Below the pieces are notes generated by a model, which saw nothing but the letters and a program-made list of their open reading frames with translations, had not been told where the DNA came from and made no database searches. A stretch of 64,000 bases of DNA from contig JAIYCG010000026.1 in NCBI GenBank assembly GCA_027488115.1, positions 1 through 64,000 of the forward strand. The letters are read 5' to 3'. Positions within the stretch are counted from its first letter, which is position 1. Each line of letters opens with the position of its first letter. Source of the DNA: Comamonadaceae bacterium. GTDB taxonomy: Bacteria; Pseudomonadota; Gammaproteobacteria; Burkholderiales; Burkholderiaceae_C. The position numbers were made by a program, and so were the translations under genes. Shown piece by piece: positions 52,360 through 61,968 of this stretch.

Positions 52360-54987
52360 TTACATCGTATCGATGAAACTGCGCAGTTTGTCGCTGCGGC
52401 TGGGGTGCTTCAACTTGCGAAGTGCTTTGGCTTCAATTTGACGAATGCGCTCGCGCGTGACGTCGAATTGCTTGCCCACTTCTTCAAGCGTATGGTCGGT
52501 TGACATTTCAATACCAAAACGCATGCGCAGCACTTTGGCTTCGCGAGGTGTCAGGCTGTCTAGGATGTCTTTGACCACATCGCGCAATCCAGCTTGCATG
52601 GCTGCATCGATAGGCGCAGTGTTGGCGCTGTCTTCAATGAAGTCACCCAAGTGGCTGTCATCGTCGTCTCCAATTGGCGTTTCCATGGAGATCGGCTCTT
52701 TGGCAATCTTCATGATCTTGCGAATCTTGTCTTCCGGAATCTCCATCTTCTCGGCCAAGATGCTGGCATCGGGCTCAAAGCCAAATTCCTGCAAGTGCTG
52801 GCGCGAAATGCGGTTCATCTTGTTGATCGTTTCGATCATGTGAACAGGAATACGGATGGTACGGGCCTGGTCAGCAATCGAGCGCGTGATGGCCTGACGA
52901 ATCCACCATGTGGCATAGGTTGAGAACTTATAGCCACGGCGGTATTCAAACTTGTCAACGGCCTTCATCAAACCGATGTTTCCCTCTTGAATCAAATCAA
53001 GGAACTGCAAACCACGGTTGGTGTACTTTTTAGCAATAGAAATGACCAAGCGCAAGTTGGCTTCGATCATCTCTTTTTTGGCATGGCGTGAAGAACGCTC
53101 GCCTGCATTCATGCGTTTGTTGATGTCTTTCAGTTCATCCAAGGGCACCACCACGCGAGATTGCAAGTCTGTCAGCTTTTGCTGCAAGTCTTGAACGGGG
53201 GGAATGTTCCGTCCCATGACCGTACTCCAGGGCTTGCCTGCTGCTGCTTGCTTTTCGATCCATTTCAGATCGAGCAAGCTTGACTTGATGCGTTGGTTGG
53301 ATTTGTCACGACCACTGAATTCAGCGATGAACAAGTCTTGGGGGTAGCCGCATTTGTCCACAATGATGCGGCGCAATTCGCGTTCTTTCTTTCGCACATC
53401 GTCTACGTGGCCACGCACCATGTCGCACAGCTTTTCAATGGTTTTGGCCGTAAATCGAATGGTCATCAGTTCCTCTGACAATGCGATTTGAGCCTTTTGA
53501 TAAGCGGGAGTGCCCCAACCTTCTTTGGCATAGATTGCGTGTACTTGTTGGTCAAGTTCGGTGATGCGGTCGAATCGCTCTAAGGCCTGATTCTTCAGCT
53601 CTTCCAATTTTTTAGTGAGCGCTTTGGAGCCACCTTTGCCATCGTCGTCATCTGACTCATCGAATTCGTCGAAGTCTTCCTCAGCAACATAATCATCGGC
53701 TTCATTGATGTTAGAAAAACCATCTACAACAGTGGAGATGACAACTTTGCCTTCGCGAATTTCACCAGCCAGGCGGAGAATCTCAGAGATGGTGGCAGGC
53801 GAAGCGCTGATCGCTGTCATCATGTCCATCAAGCCGCCTTCAATGCGCTTGGCAATTTCAATTTCACCTTCGCGCGTGAGCAACTCAACCGTGCCCATTT
53901 CGCGCATGTACATGCGCACCGGATCTGTTGTGCGACCGAATTCGCTGTCTACTGTGGACAGTGCAGCCTCGGCAGCTTCTTCAGCTTCTTCTTCGGTTGA
54001 ACCGGTGGGCGCGTTGTCAGTGATGATCAAAGTCTCGGCATCGGGGGTTTGCTCGTAAACCGCAACACCCAAATCATTCAAAGTAGCAATGACTACCTCT
54101 AGGGTTTCTGCATCAACCAACTTGTCTGGCAAGTGGTCTGAGATTTCGCCATGGGTGAGGTATCCACGAGTTTTACCTAACTTGATCAAAGCTTTGAGGC
54201 GCTGACGGCGTTTGGCCATGTCTTCTTCAGACAAAACAGTTTCGTCTAAGCCAAACTCTTTCATCAAGGCGCGTTCTTTGGCCTTGCTGATCTTCATGCG
54301 AAGCGGTTTGACTTTTTCAGTGGACTCAGCAACGGGTTCGCCTGCCAAGTCTTCTTCAATGTCGCGCATGTCTTCATCCACCGGACCCGAATCAGCTTTT
54401 GGCTTTCGTCCGCGTTTGGCGGCTGCTGACTTGTCTGCAGGTTCGGGTGCCGGTGTTTTAGTGGGCTTCAAAGCTGTAACTTTGACAGGGGTTAGAGTCT
54501 CTGCTTTTGATTTAGCAACTACTTTCTCAGCAGATTTGACAGAAGGCTTAGGTGAAGTTTTTGCGATGACTTTGCTGGCTTGAGGCTTGCTGGGCTTGGC
54601 TGGCGCTTTTGCTGCGGTTTTAGAGGGCGCTTTCGCGGCGTTTGCTTTTGGTAATACGGGCACTGAACTGACTTTCTTGACCGGTATGACAGCTTTGGCA
54701 ACTGGCTTGGCAGATGTTTTGGCGACAGGTTTAACCACGGGTTTGGCGCTTGCTTTGGCGATTGGCTTGGCAGGTGCTTTTGTAGGTGATTTGACAGACG
54801 ATTTAGCAGGTGTTTTAGCGGGTGCTTTGGCTTTGACTGGACTTTTGGAGGCCGTTGCTTTCAGGGCAGGCTTTGCCACTGATTTGCCAGCCGACTTGCC
54901 GGCGGGCTTGGCAACGGATTTGAGGGCTTTGCTTGCGCCAGATTTGGCTTGTGCTTTAACGGGCTTCTTCGGTTTTTGAGCGGGCAT
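52360..54987 (-). CDS. rpoD: RpoD, primary sigma factor with long Lys/Ala/Pro-rich N-terminal extension
   Basis: An 875-residue sigma-70. Region 1.1-like sequence starts near 230 ([10 protein letters not shown] to [10 protein letters not shown]), region 1.2 is [31 protein letters not shown], and an acidic non-conserved insert ([14 protein letters not shown]) follows. Region 2 is [44 protein letters not shown], and region 4 ends [29 protein letters not shown]. The first roughly 200 residues are AKP/KPVAK-type repeats plus RGRKPK, absent from the 613-residue E. coli protein. The ATG at 54987 is used; the track start at 55062 adds upstream leader. dnaG lies upstream, as in the macromolecular-synthesis operon. 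Confidence 0.96.
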   Translation of the reverse strand: MPAQKPKKPVKAQAKSGASKALKSVAKPAGKSAGKSVAKPALKATASKSPVKAKAPAKTPAKSSVKSPTKAPAKPIAKASAKPVVKPVAKTSAKPVAKAVIPVKKVSSVPVLPKANAAKAPSKTAAKAPAKPSKPQASKVIAKTSPKPSVKSAEKVVAKSKAETLTPVKVTALKPTKTPAPEPADKSAAAKRGRKPKADSGPVDEDMRDIEEDLAGEPVAESTEKVKPLRMKISKAKERALMKEFGLDETVLSEEDMAKRRQRLKALIKLGKTRGYLTHGEISDHLPDKLVDAETLEVVIATLNDLGVAVYEQTPDAETLIITDNAPTGSTEEEAEEAAEAALSTVDSEFGRTTDPVRMYMREMGTVELLTREGEIEIAKRIEGGLMDMMTAISASPATISEILRLAGEIREGKVVISTVVDGFSNINEADDYVAEEDFDEFDESDDDDGKGGSKALTKKLEELKNQALERFDRITELDQQVHAIYAKEGWGTPAYQKAQIALSEELMTIRFTAKTIEKLCDMVRGHVDDVRKKERELRRIIVDKCGYPQDLFIAEFSGRDKSNQRIKSSLLDLKWIEKQAAAGKPWSTVMGRNIPPVQDLQQKLTDLQSRVVVPLDELKDINKRMNAGERSSRHAKKEMIEANLRLVISIAKKYTNRGLQFLDLIQEGNIGLMKAVDKFEYRRGYKFSTYATWWIRQAITRSIADQARTIRIPVHMIETINKMNRISRQHLQEFGFEPDASILAEKMEIPEDKIRKIMKIAKEPISMETPIGDDDDSHLGDFIEDSANTAPIDAAMQAGLRDVVKDILDSLTPREAKVLRMRFGIEMSTDHTLEEVGKQFDVTRERIRQIEAKALRKLKHPSRSDKLRSFIDTM

Positions 54988-55028
54988 GATGGACCTCAAT
55001 ACTTCAAACTGACTAGGAAACAAACGCT

Positions 55029-55083
55029 GCGCCACAAACTTCTGGCGCGAGATGGGATGCAAACAAACACCTGAGGGCAGGTG
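55029..55083 (-). promoter_or_regulatory. Two hairpins in the rpoD leader
   Basis: On the minus strand CACCTG-CCCT-CAGGTG (55083-55068) is followed by TTTGTTTG, like a small intrinsic terminator. Then GCGCCA-8-TGGCGC (55048-55029) follows. Both lie between dnaG and the rpoD ATG and could attenuate read-through from dnaG. Confidence 0.4.
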
Positions 55084-55231
55084 GCTTCATTTGCAAGTGC
55101 TTAGGGGCAAGATGGGTGGGCGAACATTTGGAATGCAGTCCTTGCGGTAGTTTAGCCGTCTCGTGAAAAGAGGTGCGCTGAGGCGGTGGCCGGGTCCGGA
55201 GGTGTTGCTGTCGCTCTTGCCTGAATAATGG

Positions 55232-55237
55232 ATTATA
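55232..55237 (-). promoter_or_regulatory. Candidate -10 element of an rpoD promoter
   Basis: The minus strand reads TTGGGTATAATCC just after the dnaG stop: a consensus TATAAT with a G-rich upstream edge. No good -35 is visible. The resulting rpoD leader would be about 240 bases. Confidence 0.4.
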
Positions 55238-55258
55238 CCCAATAAGGACTGAAATCAG

Positions 55259-57298
55259 CTACTGAACTTCAATATTCGTGAGGTTTCGCCGGCGTTGATG
55301 CAGCTCCCGCCATTTTTGGAATGCTTCGGGAATTTGTAGTTTTTCAGCCTCTTCGAGTGCCTCAGTCTCAAGCACTTTGAGGCGGTCAATCAGCATGAGA
55401 TTGAGAAGCAACCTGAGCTCTTTTCGGGCTTCCCCTGGCTCACCCTCTGGGTTGGCTTCGGGGGCATTGGGCTTGTGGGACCCCATTAATTGACCCGCCA
55501 AATTTGCAAAAGCCAATTGACTCAATCCCTCTTGCAATGCACCCCAAGACAAAGGCCCATGATCATGAAACTGACTTTCAACCCAACGCATGAGTTCACC
55601 ATGTTGATCCGGCAGATCGCACAACAAGGCATGATCTTCCGCAGACAAGCCGTCCCACAGCGCCATGTTGGTGAGAATGAGCCTGACAGCGTGGTCGGAA
55701 CGGCTGGCAGGTTGAACTCTGGGGCCAAGTGAAGCTATTTGCTGGGCATCAGACCCGCCTACCAAACGCCATTTGCCATTTGGATCTTGATGCCAAGTTT
55801 TGCCATCTGGTCGAGCCCTCGTTGTTTTCTGAAAACTGGCGTTTCTTGCCGGTTCAAATGGGGACGGCATACCCTCGGGGTCAAACGCCATGCCGGCCGA
55901 ATTGAATGGCATAGCAGAAACACCATTTGCAGTCGCTCTTTGCATGCTGGCGCTAGCTGAAGACGTGTTTCTTGAATGGCCTCTGGCCGATGCCGTTTCC
56001 GCCTGTTGCAGCCACAGGCCAGCTAACTCTGAGGCTTCAAGCTGAATTAACTGCGCTAATTCTGAAAGAAGTTGTCGTTTCAAGGCGCCGTCGGGCAGGG
56101 CGCGCCAAAGTGGGCTGGCATTGCTTGAAAGATGTGCACGACCTTCTGCCGACTGCAAATCACAGGCTTCAGACGCCACTTCAATTAAAAATTTAGACAA
56201 AGGCGTTGCTGTCGCAACACAGTTCGAAAAGGCGTCTGAGCCCTTTTCTCGGATGTAGCTGTCGGGGTCGTGCTCTTCGGGAAGAAATAAAAATTTTATG
56301 CTCCTGACGTCGGTGGCATAAATCAGTGCGCCATCAAGCGCTTTGCGAGCTGCCCTTCGCCCTGCAGCGTCACCGTCAAAACTGAACACCACAGAATCAG
56401 TAAATCGAAAAAGCTTTTGAACGTGATCAGGTGTACAGGCTGTTCCTAAGGTTGCAACCGCATTGGGAAAGCCCCATTGTGCTAACGCCACCACATCCAT
56501 GTAACCTTCTGTGACCAAGACATAGCCAGCACCGTGAATGCTGTCGCGGGCTTCAAACAAACCATAAAGTTCTCGGCCTTTGTGAAAAACGGGAGTTTCT
56601 GGCGAATTTAAATATTTGGGCGAGCCATCCCCCATGACGCGGCCACCAAAACCTATGCAATCACCTTTGATACTTCGAATCGGAAACATGATGCGATCTC
56701 TAAAGCGATCGTATCTTTTGTCGTCTTCTTCGTTGACGATCACTAGACCGCTTTCAGCCAAAAGGGGGTCGCCATATTCAGGAAAAACGCTTGCCAAACT
56801 GCGCCAACCTTCTGGTGCATAGCCCAAACCAAACCGTTTGGCAATTTGTCCTGACAAGCCGCGCCCCTTCAAGTAGGCTACTGCTTTTGGTGCGCTCTTC
56901 AAATGTTGCTGATAAGCGTTTGCCGCCTTTTCCAACATATCGCTCAAATTAGTTTGCTTTTGTTTTTGTGCAGCCGCAAGGGCTCGGTCCTGTGGTGAGA
57001 TGTCTTCTTCAGGGATGGACATGCCCGTCTGCTGAGCTAAATCTTTGACAGCTTCAATGAAGCTCATGCCCGCATGGTCCATCAGAAATCCAATGGCGTT
57101 GCCGTTTTTTCCGCAACCAAAGCAGTGAAAGAATTGCTTGGTAGGGCTGACGGTGAAGCTGGGTGATTTCTCGCCGTGAAATGGGCAAAGACCCATGAAA
57201 TTAGCACCGCCTTTTTTCAGCTGTACAAAACGGCCAACGACCTCCACCACGTCAACACGCGATAGAAGTTCTTGAATGAAAGACTGAGGAATTGCCAC
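55259..57298 (-). CDS. dnaG: DnaG primase
   Basis: A 679-residue primase making RNA primers at the replication fork. The N-terminal zinc-binding domain is CPFHGEKSPSFTVSPTKQFFHCFGCG (Cys38, His41, Cys59, Cys62). The catalytic core has RFRDRIMFPIRSIKGDCIGFGGRVMGDGSPKYLNSPETPVFHKG and the Toprim VTEGYMDVVALAQWG plus FSFDGDAAGRRAARKAL. The C-terminal DnaB-interacting part is less conserved, with an Ala/Ser-rich linker. The track uses TTG at 57316; a GTG at 57298 gives the standard MAIPQSFIQELL opening. rpoD follows on the same strand. Confidence 0.95.
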   Translation of the reverse strand: MAIPQSFIQELLSRVDVVEVVGRFVQLKKGGANFMGLCPFHGEKSPSFTVSPTKQFFHCFGCGKNGNAIGFLMDHAGMSFIEAVKDLAQQTGMSIPEEDISPQDRALAAAQKQKQTNLSDMLEKAANAYQQHLKSAPKAVAYLKGRGLSGQIAKRFGLGYAPEGWRSLASVFPEYGDPLLAESGLVIVNEEDDKRYDRFRDRIMFPIRSIKGDCIGFGGRVMGDGSPKYLNSPETPVFHKGRELYGLFEARDSIHGAGYVLVTEGYMDVVALAQWGFPNAVATLGTACTPDHVQKLFRFTDSVVFSFDGDAAGRRAARKALDGALIYATDVRSIKFLFLPEEHDPDSYIREKGSDAFSNCVATATPLSKFLIEVASEACDLQSAEGRAHLSSNASPLWRALPDGALKRQLLSELAQLIQLEASELAGLWLQQAETASARGHSRNTSSASASMQRATANGVSAMPFNSAGMAFDPEGMPSPFEPARNASFQKTTRARPDGKTWHQDPNGKWRLVGGSDAQQIASLGPRVQPASRSDHAVRLILTNMALWDGLSAEDHALLCDLPDQHGELMRWVESQFHDHGPLSWGALQEGLSQLAFANLAGQLMGSHKPNAPEANPEGEPGEARKELRLLLNLMLIDRLKVLETEALEEAEKLQIPEAFQKWRELHQRRRNLTNIEVQ

Positions 57299-57327
57299 TC
57301 GGGTATTTTCGCCCAAGTTCGGGCTTC

Positions 57328-57361
57328 ATTAAACAAAAAAAGCCCTGCAACGCAGGGCTTT
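57328..57361 (-). terminator. Rho-independent terminator after the Lys-rich secreted protein gene
   Basis: A perfect 10-bp stem AAAGCCCTGC/GCAGGGCTTT with a 3-base loop is followed on the minus strand by TTTTTTGTTTAA. It lies between the 57379-57618 gene and dnaG, so dnaG should have its own promoter just downstream. Confidence 0.88.
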
Positions 57362-57378
57362 GAGTGGGAAGCTAAAAA

Positions 57379-57618
57379 TCAGGTCGCTTTCTTTTTTGCT
57401 TTAGCCTTTTTCTTTTTGGCAGCTTTTTTGCTAGCCTTGGGTGTTTGGGCTTCTGCTGCTTGCTTGGCTGTTGCGGGAGCAGAGGGAGCTGCTGCTGGAG
57501 CCGCAGCTGGCGCAGCAGCAGGTGCTGCTGGAACAACGGGAGTCGCAGGGGCTGCAGTTTGAGCAACTGAAACCAAAGCAGAAAGGCTTAGGACGCTAGC
57601 AAGGATGATTTTGTACAT
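57379..57618 (-). CDS. Small secreted Ala/Pro-rich, Lys-tailed protein
   Basis: A 79-residue protein with the Sec signal MYKIILASVLSLSALVSVAQ. The mature part is an Ala/Pro stretch (TPVVPAAPAAAPAAAP) followed by a strongly basic C-terminus (KASKKAAKKKKAKAKKKAT). No family is recognised. The ATG at 57618 has AAGGAAA upstream; the track start at 57669 is not supported. The basic tail could bind nucleic acid, lipid or peptidoglycan polyanions; this is only a composition argument. It has its own strong terminator. Confidence 0.7.
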   Translation of the reverse strand: MYKIILASVLSLSALVSVAQTAAPATPVVPAAPAAAPAAAPAAAPSAPATAKQAAEAQTPKASKKAAKKKKAKAKKKAT

Positions 57619-57683
57619 GTAATTTCCTTCAAAAAACAAAACAACACAAGCATACAACGGTTGAATCAAGTTGATGGATGACT

Positions 57684-58235
57684 TCAGTCAATATTCAGGG
57701 TGTGCACGTCAAATTGGCCTGATTTTTTGTCAGCAAAATAATGCTTCAAAGTTTCTTGAACGGTTCGAAAAGCCAATTCGTCCCATGGAATTTCTGACTC
57801 TGAAAACATTTTGGCTTCTTGTGTTTCAAAACCGGGATTGAATTGCTCATTGTTCAACTCAGCAAGAAAATAGAGATGAACCTGTCCAACACGTGCCACG
57901 CTCATGACCGTAAACAGTGGACCCATTTGGAACTGCGCGCCAGCTTCTTCGGTGGTCTCGCGTGCGGCGCCTTCGGCGGTGGTCTCACCCAGCTCCATGA
58001 AACCAGCAGGTAAAGTCCATTTGCCTTTTCGGGGTTCGATGTTCCGTTTGCAAAGCAACACGCGTTCACCCGAGTAAGGAACCGTGCCGACCACATTCAG
58101 AGGGTTCTCGTAATGCACCAAATGACATTGTGTGCAGATGGCGCGTTGTTTGGTGTCGCCATCGTCGGGAAGTCGATACAACACTACCGAGCCACAGGCT
58201 CGGCAGTGTTTGATCAATTGTCTTTGAAAGCTCAA
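57684..58235 (-). CDS. Nudix hydrolase with N-terminal zinc ribbon
   Basis: A 183-residue protein. The N-terminal zinc ribbon has CRACG and CTQCH (four ligands) as in NADH pyrophosphatases and related Nudix proteins. The Nudix box is GFMELGETTAEGAARETTEEAGA, matching G-x5-E-x7-REUxEExGU. It should hydrolyse a nucleoside diphosphate linked to another moiety, with Mg2+. Its start overlaps the stop of the TRAP binding-protein gene by 4 bases, so it is translationally coupled to the transporter operon. Confidence 0.9.
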   Translation of the reverse strand: MSFQRQLIKHCRACGSVVLYRLPDDGDTKQRAICTQCHLVHYENPLNVVGTVPYSGERVLLCKRNIEPRKGKWTLPAGFMELGETTAEGAARETTEEAGAQFQMGPLFTVMSVARVGQVHLYFLAELNNEQFNPGFETQEAKMFSESEIPWDELAFRTVQETLKHYFADKKSGQFDVHTLNID

Positions 58236-59305
58236 GCCTTTTTCGCAGGTGCTTTGGCGGCTGGGGCTTTGGAGTGCTTTTCGATCAATTCGCGTGCTGA
58301 ATCGATCAGCTTGCGTCCGTCGAAGCCGCGCTTGTTCATGTCCTCAATCCATTCAACCTCGAGGGCACGCGACTTGCGGCGGAACTCTTGAGCTTCTACT
58401 GGACCCACAGTAAAGATGGTGTTGTTGCGGTCGGTGGCTGATTTGCGGCCAGGCACATCGCCTTCTTGTTGAACCTTGCCCAACCAGCCTGAAGTTTCAA
58501 TACCACTGTTGTTGTCGATGATCTTTTTCAGATCAGGTGGCAGTGAGTTGTATTTGGCTTTGTTCATGGCCATCACAAATGTGGTGGTGTACAAGCAGCC
58601 GCCAGCAGGGTCAAACTCGGCATGGAACTTGGTGAGTTCGTTGACCTTCACGGCGGGCACGACTTCCCAAGGAATGACGGCGCCATTGATGGTACCTTTT
58701 GACAGCGCATCGGGTATGCCAGGCAAGGGCATGCCAACAGGAATAGCACCCAGAGCGCCCATCAACTTGGTCACTTGGCGTGTTGGGGCGCGCATTTTCA
58801 AGCCCTTCATGTCGGCCACACTTTTCACTGGTTTGTCGACCGTGTGAATGGCACCAGGGCCATGAACTTGCAAGGCAATTAAGTGAGTTTCCTTGAACTC
58901 ATCGGGTGCCATGGTTTGCACATATTCCCAGTAGGCTTTGGATGTCGCTTCAGCATTGGTCATCATGAAGGGCAACTCAAAAACTTCAACTCTGGGGAAA
59001 CGGCCCGCTGTATTGCCAGGCAAAGTCCAAACTACGTCAACCACGCCATCCCGAACTTGGTCGTACAACTGAACAGGTGTGCCACCCAATTGCATAGCGG
59101 GGTAAGCTTCAAATTTGATTCGACCGCCAGACTCTTGTTCGACTTTGTTCATCCATGCTTTGTGCATGTTGAGCCACACATTGGACTGGGGGGCCATGAA
59201 AGTGTGAAACTTCAGGGTGACTGTTTGCTGTGCGAAGCCTGTAATGGCTGGCGCTGCGATGGCAGCTACTGCACCAGACTTCAAAAGTGAGCGACGTTTG
59301 ATCAT
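58232..59305 (-). CDS. dctP: TRAP transporter substrate-binding protein (DctP)
   Basis: A 357-residue binding protein. MIKRRSLLKSGAVAAIAAPAITGFAQ is a Tat-type leader (RRSLLK). The mature domain has VTLKFHTFMAPQSNVWLNMHKAWMNKVEQESGGRIKFEAYPAMQLGG, GLKMRAPTRQVTKLMGALGAIPVGMPLPGIPDALSKGTINGAVIPWE (carboxylate-binding Arg region), and an unusual Ala/Lys tail (KAPAAKAPAKKA). It belongs to a different DctP branch from the 36453 protein. GGAG lies before ATG 59305. It is third in the FAH-dctQ-dctM-dctP row. Confidence 0.93.
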   Translation of the reverse strand: MIKRRSLLKSGAVAAIAAPAITGFAQQTVTLKFHTFMAPQSNVWLNMHKAWMNKVEQESGGRIKFEAYPAMQLGGTPVQLYDQVRDGVVDVVWTLPGNTAGRFPRVEVFELPFMMTNAEATSKAYWEYVQTMAPDEFKETHLIALQVHGPGAIHTVDKPVKSVADMKGLKMRAPTRQVTKLMGALGAIPVGMPLPGIPDALSKGTINGAVIPWEVVPAVKVNELTKFHAEFDPAGGCLYTTTFVMAMNKAKYNSLPPDLKKIIDNNSGIETSGWLGKVQQEGDVPGRKSATDRNNTIFTVGPVEAQEFRRKSRALEVEWIEDMNKRGFDGRKLIDSARELIEKHSKAPAAKAPAKKA

Positions 59306-59368
59306 GAGGGTCTCCAAATAACGATGTCTGAATGGTAACGGAACAAAGCCCCCAAAAGAGGCTTCAAC

Positions 59369-60688
59369 TTAAGCAACGTATTGAATCAACCACAGGGAAA
59401 TCCCGGGGAAGAACAGCAAAAGGGTGGTCCGAATGGTGTCACTGATGAGGAAGGGCATGACGCCCTTGTAACTTTCAGAAATGGGCACATCCTTGGCCAT
59501 GCTGTTCACTACGTAAACATTCAGGCCAACAGGCGGCGCCAGCATACCAAAACCTACAGTCATGAGCACCATGATGCCGAACCATATGGCAGTAGGCTCC
59601 TTGGCCATGCCAAAGTCTAGGCCCATGATCATGGGGAAGAAAATAGGAATTGTCAGCAAAATCATGCTGAGTTCGTCCATCACGGCGCCTAGCACCACAT
59701 AAAACAGCAAGATGGCTGTAACGACCATCAAGGGTGCGAGTCCCCAGCTGCTAACGACAGCGGCCAATTGATTGGGGACTTGGGTTAATGCCAATGAGGA
59801 GTTCATGACATCGGCGCCAATGAAAATCATGAAAATCATGGCCGAACTTTCAGCCGTTGCATAGAAGCACACTTTGAACTTGGTCCAAGTGATTTCTCGC
59901 TTTAGCAAGGCTGCCACAAAAGTTGAAGCTGCACCCACTCCAGCGCCTTCAGTGGGGGTAAAGTAGCCCCCGTAAATGCCACCAAACACGATGACAAAAA
60001 TGGTTGCAATGGGCGCAATACCTGAAAGAGCGGCCATTGAAAATTTCTCGATGTTGTCGTCCACTTCGGGGGCTTGTCCGGGAACCACGCGCACATAAAT
60101 GGCGATGGCAACCATGTAGCCCAACATGGCAATGATGCCTGGCACCATGGCAGCTGCAAACAATTTGGCGATGTTTTGTTCCGTCAAAATGGCATAAATG
60201 ACCAAGGGAACTGAAGGTGGAATCAGAATACCCAAGGTGCCACCTGCGGCCAAAGTGCCAGTCGATAGACGGCCCGAATAGCCGTGTCTTTTCATTTCCG
60301 GCAAAGCGACGCCTGTGATGGTGGCTGCTGTTGCAACGGAGGAGCCGCAGATGGATCCAAAAGCGGCACTGGCTAAAACAGCGGCCATGGCCAAACCGCC
60401 TTTAAAGCGCCCCATGACGCTGGCTGCAAATTGGAACAAGGCTTTGCTGATGCCGCCCTGAGTTGCAAAGTGACCCATCAAAATAAACAAGGGAATGACT
60501 GACAAGTCATAACTTGCAAATCGAGCGAAGGCCAAGTTGTTGAGAAAGCTTGAGTAAGGCCCCCAGCCGGTTTGAATCAGATAGCCCAAAGTACCCGCTG
60601 CAAACATGGCAACAGCAATGGGGACTCGAATGGCCATGAGAACGAGCATGGCACCAAAAATAATCAAACACAGTGTGAGCGCATTCAT
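59369..60688 (-). CDS. dctM: TRAP transporter large permease (DctM)
   Basis: A 439-residue polytopic membrane protein. Signatures are ASYDLSVIPLFILMGHFATQGGISKALFQF, AFGSICGSSVATAATITGVALPEMKRHGYSGRLSTGTLAAGGTLGILIPPSVPLVIYAILTEQ and GGYFTPTEGAGVGAA. It forms the transport channel with DctQ. Its start overlaps the dctQ stop by 4 bases (ATGA). The FAH-family enzyme at the head of the operon suggests an aromatic or gentisate-type acid as substrate. Confidence 0.94.
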   Translation of the reverse strand: MNALTLCLIIFGAMLVLMAIRVPIAVAMFAAGTLGYLIQTGWGPYSSFLNNLAFARFASYDLSVIPLFILMGHFATQGGISKALFQFAASVMGRFKGGLAMAAVLASAAFGSICGSSVATAATITGVALPEMKRHGYSGRLSTGTLAAGGTLGILIPPSVPLVIYAILTEQNIAKLFAAAMVPGIIAMLGYMVAIAIYVRVVPGQAPEVDDNIEKFSMAALSGIAPIATIFVIVFGGIYGGYFTPTEGAGVGAASTFVAALLKREITWTKFKVCFYATAESSAMIFMIFIGADVMNSSLALTQVPNQLAAVVSSWGLAPLMVVTAILLFYVVLGAVMDELSMILLTIPIFFPMIMGLDFGMAKEPTAIWFGIMVLMTVGFGMLAPPVGLNVYVVNSMAKDVPISESYKGVMPFLISDTIRTTLLLFFPGISLWLIQYVA

Positions 60689-61197
60689 GCCGAGGCTCCT
60701 TCAGAGCTTGTGAACTTGTCGCCCAACAAGGCTTGTGCCAATGCGATGGCGGCACTGAGAGCCAAAGGGGGCGTCATGGCGGCAAAAACGATCCACTCTG
60801 GAAAGCCGAGCATCATAGAGCCCGACTGAGAAACCCATGCGTTCATTCCGCCTAAGTAAGTCCGCCAAGCGAGCAATGCAAAGGTGGCGGCCATGAACAA
60901 AGCGCCAAGTCTGTCGAGTTGGACGATGGTTGCCTCACTGGCCTTGGCCGTGAAAAAGTCGACAATGATATTGGCTTTTTTCAGCTGACACAGTGGCATG
61001 AACAGCGCGATGGCGGCCCCTGTGGCAACACCCGTTAGTTCAAAATCGCCCACAATGGTTTGGCCCGATGTGTTTCGACCGATGAGGCTATAACAAGTCA
61101 TCAAGGTGATGAACGTTAACAAGGCCCCCGAAAGAATGCTGCAAAACTTGGCAAGTGATTCAAGTATTTTCAATGTCGACTCCCAATCAAGGGGCAT
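60685..61197 (-). CDS. dctQ: TRAP transporter small permease (DctQ)
   Basis: A 170-residue four-helix membrane protein (LSGALLTFITLMTCYSLIGRNTSGQTIVGDFELTGVATGAAIALFMPLCQLKKANIIVDFF), the DctQ pattern with a family-typical motif between helices 1 and 2. It is translationally coupled to dctM and lies 22 bases after the FAH-family gene. Confidence 0.9.
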   Translation of the reverse strand: MPLDWESTLKILESLAKFCSILSGALLTFITLMTCYSLIGRNTSGQTIVGDFELTGVATGAAIALFMPLCQLKKANIIVDFFTAKASEATIVQLDRLGALFMAATFALLAWRTYLGGMNAWVSQSGSMMLGFPEWIVFAAMTPPLALSAAIALAQALLGDKFTSSEGASA

Positions 61198-61219
61198 TGA
61201 ACCCCTTTTTACTGTCTAT

Positions 61220-61924
61220 TTACTTTGCTGGGTCAACTTTAACCGTTAACGTCCCTAAGCCAGCAACGTGGCCAACTAAAGTATCGCCAGCCACCACAGC
61301 AGCCACACCTTCAGGTGTGCCTGTGTAAATCAAATCGCCGGGTTGCAACTCCCAAGCTGCCGACAAATGTTCAATGGTTTCTGCCACATTCCAAATGAGC
61401 TTGGCCACATTGCTGCTTTGGCGAACGGTGCCATTGACCAAGACATCTAAGTCCGCGTGGTTGACATCGCCAGCTTTTTCGATGGGGGTAATGGGTCCAA
61501 TAGGGGCTGAATGGTCAAATGCTTTGCCGATGCACCAAGGACGGCCCTGCTTCTTCATGTCGTTTTGCAAATCACGACGCGTCATGTCCAGACCCACGGC
61601 ATAACCGAAGATGTGTTTTTCGGCATCTGCTGCTTTGATGTTTCTGCCGCCGGTGCCAATTGCAACAACGAGTTCAATTTCATGATGGAAATTCTGAGTC
61701 AAGCTGGGGTAAGGCATGTGGCCAGTCTCACCTTCGTTCACAACCACCAACGCGTCAGTCGGTTTGAGAAAGAAGAAAGGCGGCTCGCGGCCTGTGAAAC
61801 CCATTTCCTTGGCGTGCTCTTCGTAATTGCGGCCAACGCAATAGATGCGGCGCGCGGGGTAACGTTCGGCTCTTCCCAATACAGGGACAGAAACCACGGG
61901 AGCGGGAGAGAAAACAAAGTCCAT
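61220..61924 (-). CDS. FAH-family hydrolase, fumarylpyruvate hydrolase-like (NagK type)
   Basis: A 234-residue FAH-domain enzyme. YPARRIYCVGRNYEEHAKEMGFTGREPPFFFLKPTDALV and the metal motif NFHHEIELVVAIGTGGRNI, then AVGLDMTRRDLQNDMKKQGRPWCIGKAFDHSAPIGPI, match short fumarylpyruvate hydrolases of gentisate pathways. They split fumarylpyruvate to fumarate and pyruvate. No gentisate dioxygenase is in the window, so the assignment rests on subfamily features. It heads a TRAP operon and faces a MarR gene across a palindromic operator. Confidence 0.85.
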   Translation of the reverse strand: MDFVFSPAPVVSVPVLGRAERYPARRIYCVGRNYEEHAKEMGFTGREPPFFFLKPTDALVVVNEGETGHMPYPSLTQNFHHEIELVVAIGTGGRNIKAADAEKHIFGYAVGLDMTRRDLQNDMKKQGRPWCIGKAFDHSAPIGPITPIEKAGDVNHADLDVLVNGTVRQSSNVAKLIWNVAETIEHLSAAWELQPGDLIYTGTPEGVAAVVAGDTLVGHVAGLGTLTVKVDPAK

Positions 61925-61968
61925 AACAGCCTTTCAAGCAAAATAATTTGACACACTCAAATTGAATT

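Noticed and set aside
54390-54987. Repetitive DNA in the 5-prime part of rpoD considered as a tandem repeat or CRISPR-like array
   Set aside because: The repeats are irregular, in frame and encode a Lys/Ala/Pro-rich tail; there are no equal-length repeats with unique spacers.
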